NCBI RefSeq assembly: GCF_018736085.1
Contig: NZ_CP076134.1
Location: 1,684,501 to 1,748,500 of the forward strand
DNA: 64,000 bases
Source: Bradyrhizobium sediminis
GTDB taxonomy: Bacteria; Pseudomonadota; Alphaproteobacteria; Rhizobiales; Xanthobacteraceae
Direction of reading: 5' to 3'
Numbering within the stretch: position 1 is the first letter of the stretch; each line of letters opens with the position of its first letter. The notes beneath the pieces were generated by a model. The model saw only the letters and a program-made list of their open reading frames with translations, ran no database searches and had not been told where the DNA came from. Positions 9,370 to 18,792 of the stretch are shown piece after piece. The translations under genes and the position numbers were made by a program.

Positions 9370-12300
9370 TCACACCATCAGATCGTGCATCGCATGAGTA
9401 GCGCCAGCGCTCGCCGCCCGCCCCGGAACGAGATTGAAATGGTCAGCTGAGTGTGGCTCCAGCAGAGACGCCTCAATCGCTTGTGCTCCGTCTGACGCCG
9501 CATGGTATCCGCGGGTTCCTGCAGCATCTTCGCGATGGCTGATCGGCGAAGCGGCAAGATCCACATCGGCGAGATCGACGAGGTCTGAACCGTCCAAATC
9601 GGAAATTGCGTCATTGAAGTGGAATGAGTCTCCAAGACCGAGCGTGCCGGCTGCCCTCGCGCCAAACACCACATCGGCGGTTGAGGGGGCCTCGAAATCC
9701 AGTACGCTGGCGCCATGCATGGCGGCTGCGCCGTGTCCGCTTGCTTCGCCCAGTGGCGTCTCAGTGCGGTCGCCGCTCAACGGGACCGCCGAATTCGCGA
9801 TCGAACTCGCAAGCATTAGCCCGTGATTCCCCGACGCTCCCAGGACTGCCGGGCGATGCAGGACGTCTGAGTCGGTATCGATCGTATGGACATGAGTGTT
9901 GGTGGCATGAATCGCGCGGTCGTTTGTCGGGATCAATCCGTCGTCGCTCAAATGGTCGCCTTGGGAATTCGTATGATCTTCGTTGTTCGACGTGGCGACG
10001 GAATGCGTGCCGGAATGGCTGTTCCAGTTGTGGTGCGATTGTGCGATCCAGCCAACTCCATCCGACGCCATGCCGTGCGCGTTGCGGTTCAACTCGGCAG
10101 CGTCGGCGATCGTCGTCGTACCGGCGATGTCGAGCACCGGCGCGTGATCGAACGCGAAGTCATTCTCCGTCGCCGCTGTAACGTGAACGCGCTCCAGTAC
10201 GATTGATCGTCCATTTGCCGGAGTGATGGTGGTGTTACCGCTGGCATCGTCGGTCGCGTGCACCCGGGCTTCGGCGAAGCTGGCAGATATGGCGTAGCCG
10301 ATCAATCCAATCGGGTCTTGATCGACATCGAAGCCGTAGCTAACGGCGGTTGTTTGCAACGACCAGCTCTGGTCGGTAAGGAGCGCGTCGTCATTGCCGG
10401 TCCAGTCGGACGGAATGTCGGCGCTGGTCATCGTGACGGCAGCCCCGTCGTTTTCTGCCGTTACGACCAATTCAAGATTGATCGGCTCGCCTGTTACCTC
10501 GGCCGACGCCGTCGGCGCCACGAAGACAAAATCCGACGACTCAACGGTAACGATCCCCTGCAAATGGATTTCCAGCAGAGCAGAGCTGCCGATACTCAGG
10601 GTTTGATCTGTCGGATTGACGTACACGATAGTCTGATTGCTCGTACTGTCATAGAGCCATGCGATGGTGTGGGCCGGTACGGAGGTGCTCGTCGAGGTCA
10701 ATGCCAAGACAGCGAAGGCAAGCCCACCGAGCGCGGTTAAGTCGATCCTGTCAGATCCCGATTTGAAATCGGAGATGGTGTCGAACCGGGCCGCGTTGGA
10801 ATCCGCTACGGACAAATAGACGAAGCGGTCGTCTCCATTGCTGCCTGTGAGATTGTCCGCCCCATATCCACCGACGATGATATCGCACCCGTTATTGCCG
10901 TTGATCGTGTCGCGTCCTGACCCGCCATAGATCGTGTCATCCCCGTCATTGCCTTTCAACGTATCGTTGCCGGACCCTCCGTAGAGAAGGTCACATTTGC
11001 CGGTGCCGTTGATGGTGTCATTACCGGCGCCCGCATAGACTATTTGGCCGTCGTTACCGCCTCCCGCGATGGTTTCACCTCCGGGAGTTCCATAGACGTG
11101 CGGCGGATCGGATATTACCTCCTTCCCGGTGGCCAACCAGTCGAAATCATTGGGGTCAGCGTCGCTGCTACCGTTGATGGTGATCGTTACCACCTGAGCG
11201 GTGCCGTCCACGGTCGTGACGGTGAAGGTGTCGGTCAGCGTGGCGCAGACATCGAGCGCTTGCACCGCGCTGTTGGCGTCGTCGAGCGTGTAGATCCACA
11301 GGCCAGCCGCCGTCATCGTAAAGGTGCCGTAGCCGCCGGTGCTTGCTTTCGGCGATGTAACCGCCGTGAAGGTGTTGGCTGTATTGTCGACGTCGGTATC
11401 AGTGAGTGTGCCGGTGGCGGTCGGCGTGCCGCACGTAGCACCGCCGGCCTCGATCACCGAGCCGGTCGTGGTGCCGGAAATGACGGCCGCATCGTTGCTG
11501 CCGTTGATGGTGATAAGCACCACCTGGGCGGTGCCGTCTACGGTGGTCACTGTGAAGGTGTCGGTCAGCGTGTCGCCGATATTGAGCGCCTGCACCGCGC
11601 AGTTGGCGTCATCGAGCGTGTAGGTCCACACGCCAGCCGCCGTCATCGTGAAGGTGCCGTAGCCGTCCGCGCTCGCCCTCGGCGATGTAACCGCCGTGAA
11701 GGCATTGGCTGTATTGTCGACGTCGGTGTCAGTGAGTGTGCCGGTCGCGGTTGTCGTGCCGCATGTCGCATCGCCAGCCTCGATCACCGAGCCGGCCATA
11801 GTGCCGGAAATGATGGCCGCATCGTTGCTGCCCTCGATGGTGATCACCACTACCTGGGCAGTGCCATCTACGGTGGTCACCGTAAAGGAGTCGGTCAGCG
11901 TGTCGCCGACATTGAGCGCCTGCACCGCGCCGTTGGCTTCGTTGAGCGTGTAGGTCCACAGGCCAGCCGCCGTCATCGTGAAGGTGCCGTAGCCGCCGGC
12001 GCTCGCGGCTGGCGCGCTAACCGCCGTGAAGGTATTGGGCGCATTGTCGACATCGATGTCGGTGAGCGTGCCGGTCGCGGTCGGTGTGCCGGGCGTGGCA
12101 TGCGCGGCGCCACCGGCCTCGATCACTGCGCCGGTCGCGGTACCGGAGATGATGGCCGCATCGTTGGTGCCGTTGATGGCGATCGTGAAGGTCTGATCGG
12201 ACGAGAGCGTGCCGTCCGACACCGTGACAATGAAACTCATGGTCGTGGGCGTCGTCAGCGCATTGATCGCGCCACTGTCCGGAACGAGAGTATAGGCTCC

Positions 12301-13413
12301 GGTCATGCTGTTGACGTAAAGCGTTCCGTAGGGACCGGTATTCGATACATCATATGTCACCCCACCCAGCACTGTAGTGCCGGAGGTCCCCCCGCTGATG
12401 CCGTAAATCAGTGTGGCGTCGCTATTGGGACTGCTGGCAACGAAAGTGCCGCTCGTCGCAGCGAAGACGTCAAATGCCACGGTGTCGATTTCGGTCGGCC
12501 CCGTCAAAGCAGTCAGTGTCGGCGGCGGGGGCGGCAGACGTCCGAAAATGATCTCGGGAACCGAGGCGAAGACCCACGGGAGCGGCGGGAGCGAATTTTG
12601 CGCCGGGGAGGAGCCGTCAGTCTGAATGAAATTGATTGGCTGCAGCGGCAGCGGATTGACGAAAGGGGGTGTGCTCGACCCGGTCGACCCCGGTCCTTTC
12701 GCGAAGGTGGCGAGCACTTCCTGCTGGGCCGCCTGCAATTCCGCCATTCGCGTGGCAGAATTTGTGATTTGGTTCACGCTGATTGTGGAACCCTGCGGGC
12801 GCAGGACGATTGTTGCACCAGGATCCTCAACGAAGAAGTGTCGCGGGATTGCCTCCTTGGTTACGAGCTCGAATGCGCCGTGCTCCAGATCCTTGTATGT
12901 TATGATGTCGTCATCCAGGAATGTGACGTTCGGGTCCGCGGCCTGAACTTCCTTCATCATTGAGAAGGTCAGCGCTGTGAGCGTCAGTATGCCGATCCCA
13001 CCGGTATGGGCGCGGCCCCGAATGCTTCCAAAAGGGGTGTCGACCTTGAGGCAACCGGTCTTTGCTAGCTGGCCGGCAATGAAGGCGAAGGCTCCTCTGG
13101 CCACCCCGAACAGGGCCGAATGCGAAGTGCCGGTGGAGTCGCAGACGAATTCGTTCAGCACCACGCGAGTGCTGCAGGATAGGGTGAACACGGTGCCGTC
13201 GATGAAGCGAATTCCGATCCGCCCGCCGGCTGCAGTCTCGATCACGTCACCCTGGTAAACGGGATCGCCAACCATGACCTGAACGGCAATGCCGCTCGCA
13301 CGTCTGAGGGTGCCACGGCCGATCGCCGTCTGAATATTGCCGATGACTTGGGGAAGGAGGGCCACAACGGCCTTACCTTCGTCCCCGGACTCGAGGCTGG
13401 ACACAACAAGCAT
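9370..13413 (-). CDS. FecR/VCBS/RTX repeat surface protein, 1347 aa
   Basis: A large, probably secreted or surface protein of unknown role. The N-terminal ~190 residues form a FecR-like domain (VGDPVYQGDVIETAAGGRIGI). A proline-rich linker follows, then one cadherin-like module and about three 110-residue VCBS repeats. About six RTX-type calcium-binding nonapeptides come next (GGSGNDTLKG, GDDTIYGGSG). The rest is a long Asp/Ser/His-rich tail. No signal peptide is seen, and RTX repeats suggest type I secretion, but no transporter genes lie nearby. Unusually for this class it has nine cysteines, two of them inside RTX units (GKCDLLYGG, NNGCDIIVGG). The start at 13413 has only a moderate AGGCGAGG upstream. 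Domain assignment is firm; function is not known. Confidence 0.85.
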   Translation of the reverse strand: MLVVSSLESGDEGKAVVALLPQVIGNIQTAIGRGTLRRASGIAVQVMVGDPVYQGDVIETAAGGRIGIRFIDGTVFTLSCSTRVVLNEFVCDSTGTSHSALFGVARGAFAFIAGQLAKTGCLKVDTPFGSIRGRAHTGGIGILTLTALTFSMMKEVQAADPNVTFLDDDIITYKDLEHGAFELVTKEAIPRHFFVEDPGATIVLRPQGSTISVNQITNSATRMAELQAAQQEVLATFAKGPGSTGSSTPPFVNPLPLQPINFIQTDGSSPAQNSLPPLPWVFASVPEIIFGRLPPPPPTLTALTGPTEIDTVAFDVFAATSGTFVASSPNSDATLIYGISGGTSGTTVLGGVTYDVSNTGPYGTLYVNSMTGAYTLVPDSGAINALTTPTTMSFIVTVSDGTLSSDQTFTIAINGTNDAAIISGTATGAVIEAGGAAHATPGTPTATGTLTDIDVDNAPNTFTAVSAPAASAGGYGTFTMTAAGLWTYTLNEANGAVQALNVGDTLTDSFTVTTVDGTAQVVVITIEGSNDAAIISGTMAGSVIEAGDATCGTTTATGTLTDTDVDNTANAFTAVTSPRASADGYGTFTMTAAGVWTYTLDDANCAVQALNIGDTLTDTFTVTTVDGTAQVVLITINGSNDAAVISGTTTGSVIEAGGATCGTPTATGTLTDTDVDNTANTFTAVTSPKASTGGYGTFTMTAAGLWIYTLDDANSAVQALDVCATLTDTFTVTTVDGTAQVVTITINGSSDADPNDFDWLATGKEVISDPPHVYGTPGGETIAGGGNDGQIVYAGAGNDTINGTGKCDLLYGGSGNDTLKGNDGDDTIYGGSGRDTINGNNGCDIIVGGYGADNLTGSNGDDRFVYLSVADSNAARFDTISDFKSGSDRIDLTALGGLAFAVLALTSTSTSVPAHTIAWLYDSTSNQTIVYVNPTDQTLSIGSSALLEIHLQGIVTVESSDFVFVAPTASAEVTGEPINLELVVTAENDGAAVTMTSADIPSDWTGNDDALLTDQSWSLQTTAVSYGFDVDQDPIGLIGYAISASFAEARVHATDDASGNTTITPANGRSIVLERVHVTAATENDFAFDHAPVLDIAGTTTIADAAELNRNAHGMASDGVGWIAQSHHNWNSHSGTHSVATSNNEDHTNSQGDHLSDDGLIPTNDRAIHATNTHVHTIDTDSDVLHRPAVLGASGNHGLMLASSIANSAVPLSGDRTETPLGEASGHGAAAMHGASVLDFEAPSTADVVFGARAAGTLGLGDSFHFNDAISDLDGSDLVDLADVDLAASPISHREDAAGTRGYHAASDGAQAIEASLLEPHSADHFNLVPGRAASAGATHAMHDLMV
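11161..12156. repeat. 330-bp tandem repeats encoding VCBS modules
   Basis: The same block recurs with a 330-base period: the segment encoding DGTAQVV begins near 11198, 11528 and 11858. Each unit encodes 110 residues of the VCBS repeat (TFTMTAAG, then GTLTDTDVDN). The copies are very similar at nucleotide level, so copy number could change by recombination. The unit nearest the protein N-terminus is the most divergent. Confidence 0.85.
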
Positions 13414-13895
13414 TGGCTTCGACCTCGCCTGCCGAGTACTCAGGTCTAGCGTGATGCCACAGTCTTTTGGTCTAGCTTTGCCCGCGCCAGGACGTCTAAA
13501 TACTTGGCGCTGCCAGGCTAGCCGGCCGCAACGTCCTGATCCAAATAGTCCTGATCCAAATAATCCAATCCGATCAGAAAGGCGGCGCGTTCAACGCGAT
13601 GTCGAGGTAGCAGGAATTACCATCGTCCCGTCGTGAGGCGCAGTACTTTCCTGTCAGAAATCGCTGGAGTTCATAAATATGTGAATGTGACGTTCTTCGG
13701 TGCTAGTGCGCCAGCCTCGCGAAAAAGGATTGTGTAGTCAATTTGCGATTTAGGGGTACTCAATTTGCGCCGCGTTTTCGTCCGTAACCGAGGGGCGTCA
13801 GTTTGCAATAGCTACTCATCTGTGTTTTGTAGTCCACGGTTCGCAGAACCAAATGGGCAGCCATGCTGACACGATCTTCTCAGAGAGGGGGGATC
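13414..13895. other. intergenic control region between divergent FecR genes
   Basis: No gene is seen. It contains a 15-base tandem duplication (13534-13563, TCCTGATCCAAATA core). It also has three iteron-like copies of TCAATTTGCG or close variants starting at 13738, 13760 and 13798, located 90-160 bases before the FecR gene at 13896. The region serves two divergent FecR-domain genes and could hold both promoters, but no confident -35/-10 was picked. Confidence 0.5.
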
Positions 13896-14558
13896 ATGTG
13901 CACCACACATCCGATTGCCGTATTGGTGACGAGTTTCGTTCTGGCGGTAGCCGGTTTTTTCCCGGCTCCGGCTCAAGCGCAGCGCGCTTCCGCCGAACCC
14001 GCTGTGCAGGATCTTGCGTTGAAACCCATTGGAAGAGTTGTTGCCGCCACGGGCGCGGTGACAATTGAGCGTGCGAGTGCGAGGGTCATTCAGGCAAGTA
14101 CCGCCAGTCAAGCCGGTCAGGCGAAGGCTGGTGATCTCGTCTATCTGGGCGACGTGGTCGCGACCGGCGCTGACGGCCGGGTCGGCATCAATTTCACCGA
14201 TGGCTCTTCGTTCAATCTGTCGAACAGTGCTCGCATGGCTTTGGACGAGTTCGTGTACGACCCAAACGGGAAGTCGAACTCGACCTTGTTAAGTCTGACC
14301 AAGGGAACGCTTACTTTTGTTGCCGGAAAGATAGCCACGACTGGCGATATGAAGATCGATACCCCTGTCGCGACTGTGGGGGTTCGAGGTACTACGCCAC
14401 ACGTCGAAATTTTGGACGATGGGACGGTCAAATTTTCTACTCTTATCGAGGAAGGCAAGAGCAAGCTCACGAAAAGGCCCGGGACGCGTCCCGCGGCGCA
14501 GCAACCCGAGCAGAAGCCCGATCCCAAATCAAACTTGAACATCTGTCGGGGGTGCTAG
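13896..14558 (+). CDS. exported FecR-domain protein
   Basis: This 220-residue protein has an N-terminal signal peptide (hydrophobic AVLVTSFVLAVAGFF, then PAPAQAQ). A FecR domain follows (GDLVYLGDVVATGADGRVGI, DGSSFNLS, then KIDTPVATVGVRGT). The C-terminus is rich in Lys, Gln and Pro. The ATG at 13896 is preferred over 13863 because the purine-rich GAGAGGGGGG ends 3 bases upstream and gives a cleaner signal peptide. It is a paralogue of the N-terminal domain of the large VCBS protein divergently encoded upstream. The domain was named after a periplasmic iron-signalling regulator, but no FecA/FecI-like genes are here, so a scaffold or surface role is as likely. Confidence 0.82.
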   Translation: MCTTHPIAVLVTSFVLAVAGFFPAPAQAQRASAEPAVQDLALKPIGRVVAATGAVTIERASARVIQASTASQAGQAKAGDLVYLGDVVATGADGRVGINFTDGSSFNLSNSARMALDEFVYDPNGKSNSTLLSLTKGTLTFVAGKIATTGDMKIDTPVATVGVRGTTPHVEILDDGTVKFSTLIEEGKSKLTKRPGTRPAAQQPEQKPDPKSNLNICRGC

Positions 14559-14686
14559 GGCTGCCGTGGGACGCAAGCCGTTCTCGGTAGGGGCAATTTG
14601 TCAGTCAAAAAAATCCGGACTTGCAATGCTCAACCCGCCAGAGATCAACGACCGCAATTCCCCAATTCCAAAATCGGAAGCCTGAT

Positions 14687-15547
14687 ATGGAATTTTGTGC
14701 AAGCGGACGCATCATCCACAGCACGGCGCCCATACTCATCCTGCTGCTGCTCGGGCAGCCGGCGGCGGCGCAGAACGCGAAGAAGAATGACAATCTCGAG
14801 AACGTTGCGCTGTGCAATGGCTCGGATCGTACGTCGCTCGAGTCACGGATTAGTGCTTGCACGGCGCTCATTGATTCGGGTCAAGCCACGACGGCTGCCT
14901 TGGCTATCGCCCACAACAATCGTGGCAATGCCTATGTCACGAAGGGAGACCACGACCGCGCTATCCAGGATTTCGATCGATCGATCAAGCTCAATCCAGC
15001 TTACGCCAAGCCCTTCAACAACCGCGCTGCAGCTTACGTGAGTAAAGGCGAATACGACCTCGCGATCAAATCTCTCGATGAGGCGATCGGGCTCTATCCC
15101 GACTATGGCAGAGCTCTTGCCAACCGTGCCGGCATCTACCTGAAGAAGAACGAGTACGATCGTGCGGCGCGAGATTATGACGAGGCCATTCGCCTCGCGC
15201 CTGATCTGGAAGCCGTATGGAGCGGACGCTGTTGGACCCGCGCTATCCTCGGTGCGTTGCAGGCGGCGCTGGAGGACTGCAATAGGGCGCTTCAGTCGGG
15301 GCCGGACAACGCCGAGACGTATGACTCGCGTGGGCTGATCCGCCTGAAGATGGGTCAATTCGACGCGGCTATCGATGACTATGATTCTGCGCTGCGATCC
15401 GACCCGAAGCTCGCGAGCGCGCTCTATGGACGTGGGCTGGCCAAGCTCAAGAGGAGCGACAAGGTAGGCAGCGAAACCGATATCTCAGCGGCAAAGACAA
15501 TTCAGGCCAGAATCGGCGATGACTTTATGCGCTATGGGGTACAGTGA
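14687..15547 (+). CDS. exported TPR-repeat protein
   Basis: This 286-residue protein has a signal peptide (APILILLLLGQPAAAQ) followed by about six tetratricopeptide repeats. The first clear ones are AHNNRGNAYVTKGDHDRAIQ and PFNNRAAAYVSKGEYDLAIK. The ATG at 14687 is chosen because GGAAG lies 6 bases upstream and the signal peptide starts there; a TTG at 14621 would add an implausible charged leader. It probably acts as a protein-interaction scaffold in the periplasm. It lies 128 bases after the FecR gene on the same strand, so co-transcription is possible. Nothing in the sequence fixes its partner. Confidence 0.8.
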   Translation: MEFCASGRIIHSTAPILILLLLGQPAAAQNAKKNDNLENVALCNGSDRTSLESRISACTALIDSGQATTAALAIAHNNRGNAYVTKGDHDRAIQDFDRSIKLNPAYAKPFNNRAAAYVSKGEYDLAIKSLDEAIGLYPDYGRALANRAGIYLKKNEYDRAARDYDEAIRLAPDLEAVWSGRCWTRAILGALQAALEDCNRALQSGPDNAETYDSRGLIRLKMGQFDAAIDDYDSALRSDPKLASALYGRGLAKLKRSDKVGSETDISAAKTIQARIGDDFMRYGVQ

Positions 15548-15687
15548 GAAGACCGAACGCAGAGGTTCGGATGCAGCCACATCCGGCTAGAGTCGGGTCC
15601 GGGAGTGCCCCGCTCGACATCCCGCACCACGTCTACTCAAGCCGCTGCCGTTCAATTCCGACAACGAAACCAGCGCCAATGCGTCCG

Positions 15688-17055
15688 TCAGATATCTGCG
15701 GAGACCGCGGCTTGTCGCGCCTGTTCGGCAAGCTGTGGCGCAGTCAATAGGTCCTTGAGCCACGTCTCGCCGCGGAATTTACGGTACTGCTCTGCCCGCA
15801 GCTGATCCGCCAGGCGTCCGGCCGGCAGCACAACGTCGTCATAGGTGATCACGGCGTCCTTGGCGATGCCGCGCTTCAACCGGCAACCCTGCACCAGGCC
15901 TTCCGGCAAGTAGCGGCCGGCGCTCATCTCATCGGCATTCACGGCCTCCCCATATGTCATGTACATGCCGTAGTCGTCGAGCACCTCGCCGGCCTTGAGA
16001 TCGCGCTTGGCGACAGCGCAGACTTCGACCACGGGACCGCCGAGCGGCCTGGTGGTGGGATCGCGGAACAATACAGCGCGTGCAATCGCGTTCGGCGCTT
16101 CAAAATGCACCAGATGATAGGGGATGAAGAACGAATAGAGCGGCCCTGATCCCATCTTGTACAGGCTTAGATAGTGCCGCTGCTTGGGGTCGGGATGCTC
16201 AGCCAGGCAATAGACCTTGGTCAGCGGCGTCCCCACCACGTAGTCGATCGCGCCGCCAAGCTTGCGCAGTTCTTCGACGTCGTATAACTCGCCGATCTTG
16301 AGCACGTCGCCCGTGTATTGCAGGCCGCGCGACATGCCGCGCGAGCGCACCTTGAATCCCGTCGCGTTGGCTACGATGCTCTGCTCGAAGCTGATCTTGG
16401 AGCCATCGGCGAAGCTGGTCACCATCGCGGCGTTCTGTCCCCAACGCTCGGCAAAGCCCTGTTGCGTGGTCGGGTTACGGTAAGGATCCTGAAGGCCCTT
16501 CACGTTCCCCATCAGGCGCGGCGTGAGGCCAAGGCCTTTGACCCAGCGATAAAGGTTCATCTGCACGCCAGGCTCGTCGCCCTCACACCCGGTGAGGATC
16601 ACGCCATGCTGGTCGGCATAGGTCTGAAGGATCGGGCCGATAGTGGCATCGAGCTCGGCGTTCATCAGCACGACGTCCTTCCGGTACCTGAAGGCCTCAA
16701 GCACGACGTGGGCGCCGTATTCGACCGAACCGGTAACATCGACGAGCACGTCGATATGCGGGGAGCGTGCGAGGAGCATCGGGTCCCCGGTTGCGATCGG
16801 CCGCGCGCGTGCGGCGGCATTGTCGAATTTGGACTGCGATTCGGTGACGACCGTATCCTCGCGGCCCGCATACTTGAACACCGCGACGGCCCTCTCGGGA
16901 CGCCGGTTGGATATCGCGACGACCCGCATTCCGGGTGTGCTGTTGACGATCTGATTGGTCAGGCCCTGGCACATGAATCCGGCGCCGACGATGCCGACGC
17001 GGATGGGCCTGTTCTGATCTGCGCGAGCCTTCAATGCCGTATCGACGATCCACAT
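15688..17055 (-). CDS. NAD(P)-dependent oxidoreductase, homoserine-dehydrogenase/SAF-like
   Basis: This is a 455-residue Rossmann-fold protein. The nucleotide-binding loop is VGIVGAGFMCQG at the N-terminus. A central catalytic domain of the homoserine-dehydrogenase/Gfo-Idh type follows, with LVDVTGSVEYGAHVVLEAF and LTGCEGDEPGVQMNLYRW. A C-terminal SAF-like domain contains DLKAGEVLDDYGMYMTYGEA and LPEGLVQGCRLKRGI; SAF domains occur in sugar-acid and sialic-acid-type enzymes. It is the last gene of the five-gene minus-strand operon with rfbF, 52 bases after the RmlC-like gene. A role in making a branched or modified nucleotide sugar is inferred from this context; the substrate cannot be read from the sequence. 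Confidence 0.8.
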   Translation of the reverse strand: MWIVDTALKARADQNRPIRVGIVGAGFMCQGLTNQIVNSTPGMRVVAISNRRPERAVAVFKYAGREDTVVTESQSKFDNAAARARPIATGDPMLLARSPHIDVLVDVTGSVEYGAHVVLEAFRYRKDVVLMNAELDATIGPILQTYADQHGVILTGCEGDEPGVQMNLYRWVKGLGLTPRLMGNVKGLQDPYRNPTTQQGFAERWGQNAAMVTSFADGSKISFEQSIVANATGFKVRSRGMSRGLQYTGDVLKIGELYDVEELRKLGGAIDYVVGTPLTKVYCLAEHPDPKQRHYLSLYKMGSGPLYSFFIPYHLVHFEAPNAIARAVLFRDPTTRPLGGPVVEVCAVAKRDLKAGEVLDDYGMYMTYGEAVNADEMSAGRYLPEGLVQGCRLKRGIAKDAVITYDDVVLPAGRLADQLRAEQYRKFRGETWLKDLLTAPQLAEQARQAAVSADI

Positions 17056-17107
17056 GTCCGTTCTCCGCCGCGCTCAACCCGCCCGCCAGGCTCCTCTGCA
17101 AGAATCG

Positions 17108-17686
17108 TCATGCAGCCGCCATTGCGAGCGACATCCGGCGCTTCACTTCGTCTTCGATCTCATACAACGGGCGGAACGCCTGATCCTTCGATGAGATCAC
17201 CGAGACCGGTAGCGGCCATTTGAGCCCCAGCCGTGGATCGTCGTGACGGAGGCCGCTTTCGGCGCTCGGTGTGTAGAACTCACCCACTTGGTAACTTGTG
17301 TCCGTGTTGTCGCACAGCGCCTGATAGCCGTGCGCGAAACGCTCCGGCACGTAAAGCGCGCTCATATTGTCCGCGTTGAGTTCGACGGAGACGTGCTCGA
17401 GGTAGGTCGGGCTCTCGGGCCGTAGATCGACAATGATGTCGAGGATAGCGCCGCGCGTGCATCGCACTAGCTTGCTCTCGGCGGCCGGTGGATACTGGAA
17501 ATGCATGCCGCGTAGCGTGCCTTTCTTTGCGTTCGAGGCGATGTTCGCCTGCGCGATCACGGGTCTCAGCCCATGGTCGCGGAACTCGTTCTGACAGAAG
17601 GCACGCGCGAAGAAACCTCGTTCGTCCGTCTTGCGGTCGAGATCGATAATAAAGGCGGATCCAAGCTTCGTTTCGGTGAAGATCAT
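17108..17686 (-). CDS. RmlC-like dTDP/CDP-sugar 3,5-epimerase
   Basis: This 192-residue cupin belongs to the dTDP-4-dehydrorhamnose 3,5-epimerase family. It has the conserved DERGFFARAF start, the catalytic-His segment GTLRGMHFQ, and the YVPERFAHGYQAL block. Length is normal for the family. The start at 17686 has GGAGG 6 bases upstream. The rmlA, rmlB and rmlD partners are absent. Its neighbour rfbF makes CDP-glucose, so the substrate may be a CDP-4-keto sugar rather than the dTDP form; that is an inference from context. It sits 14 bases after the SDR gene in the operon. Confidence 0.85.
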   Translation of the reverse strand: MIFTETKLGSAFIIDLDRKTDERGFFARAFCQNEFRDHGLRPVIAQANIASNAKKGTLRGMHFQYPPAAESKLVRCTRGAILDIIVDLRPESPTYLEHVSVELNADNMSALYVPERFAHGYQALCDNTDTSYQVGEFYTPSAESGLRHDDPRLGLKWPLPVSVISSKDQAFRPLYEIEDEVKRRMSLAMAAA

Positions 17687-17700
17687 CGTTCGCCTCCGGT

Positions 17701-18777
17701 CTACCCCTTGACGGCAGAAAGCGTCCGGGCCGCTCCCGGCTCGGCGGCCCGGCGATGTCTGAGGTCGTCAGCGAGAATGCCGTCGGCGATCAGCTTCTGG
17801 ATGTGGCCAATGCGCTGGTAACGCGGTCCCTCGAACTCCTCAAGCGTCAGTTTCGACTGGCGAAAAGCATTGTAGAGTTGCTCGGCACCGCGCCGCGCAT
17901 CCCATTGCGGCCTGAACGCGGGCAGCACGCGTGCGATCTTATCGAAGTTGACGCGATAGGAGCGCGTGTCGGGGCTCGCATCAGGAGCGATCTCGAGTCG
18001 GCAGCGCGGAACCACATCGGCGACGATCGCGGCGATATCACGGATGCGGTAATTATGCGCAGTCTGGCCGACGTTGAAGGCTTGATTGAAGACGATGTCC
18101 ATTGGTGCTTCGAGCGCCGCGACGAAGGCGCGCGAGATGTCTTCAATGTGAACGATCGGCCTCCAGGGCGACCCGTCCGACTTCAGATAGATGAGACCCG
18201 TGGTGACCGCCCATGCCACCAAATTATTGAGCACGATATCGAAACGGATGCGTGGCGAGACGCCGTAGGCGGTCGCCGGGCGCATGTAGGTCGGGCAGAA
18301 GCCGTTGCCGGCGAGAGCGGAAATGTCGTGTTCCGACCGGACTTTGGATTCGCCGTACGCTGTAACCGGGTTCAGCGCCCCGGTTTCATCGAGCATAGCC
18401 TCGCCGGCCCGCCCGTAATTGCTGCATGAGGAAGCCAGCAGGAACCGCTTGACGCCCGCCTCCTTGGCAAGGACGGCGAGGCGCACGCTGCCGCGGTGAT
18501 TGATCTCGTAGGTGAGGGTGGGGCGGAAGTTTCCGAGGGGGTCGTTCGACAGGGCCGCCAGATGAATGATGGCGTCGAGCCCTTCGAGATCTTCGCGCGC
18601 GACGTCGCGGATGTCCTTGCGGATATGCGGCACTGGCGCGATGTTGCCTCCAGCGCCAAATGTGCAGCGCTCATAGAGATTGCTGTCGAGCCCGATCACT
18701 TCGTGGCCCGACCGCAGCAGCATCGGGACCATCACGGTTCCGATGTAGCCCAAATGTCCTGTCACCATTACACGCAT
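17701..18777 (-). CDS. NAD-dependent sugar epimerase/dehydratase (extended SDR)
   Basis: This 358-residue extended short-chain dehydrogenase acts on a nucleotide sugar. It has the glycine motif TGHLGYIGT at residue 7, [10 protein letters not shown], and the catalytic YGESK (YxxxK) after the serine segment SSCSNYG. Family members include 4,6-dehydratases, epimerases and reductases; the sequence alone does not say which. In this operon it could act on the product of rfbF as the missing CDP-glucose 4,6-dehydratase step, or as a later reductase. It lies between the PIG-L deacetylase and the RmlC-like gene with spacings of 15 and 14 bases. Confidence 0.85.
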   Translation of the reverse strand: MRVMVTGHLGYIGTVMVPMLLRSGHEVIGLDSNLYERCTFGAGGNIAPVPHIRKDIRDVAREDLEGLDAIIHLAALSNDPLGNFRPTLTYEINHRGSVRLAVLAKEAGVKRFLLASSCSNYGRAGEAMLDETGALNPVTAYGESKVRSEHDISALAGNGFCPTYMRPATAYGVSPRIRFDIVLNNLVAWAVTTGLIYLKSDGSPWRPIVHIEDISRAFVAALEAPMDIVFNQAFNVGQTAHNYRIRDIAAIVADVVPRCRLEIAPDASPDTRSYRVNFDKIARVLPAFRPQWDARRGAEQLYNAFRQSKLTLEEFEGPRYQRIGHIQKLIADGILADDLRHRRAAEPGAARTLSAVKG

Positions 18778-18792
18778 GACTGTTCACCCCGT

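Noticed and set aside
11044..12963. 639-residue open frame on the plus strand opposite the VCBS repeats
   Set aside because: It shows repeats only because the antisense VCBS units repeat; composition is Arg/Gly/Ala-rich and there is no ribosome site.
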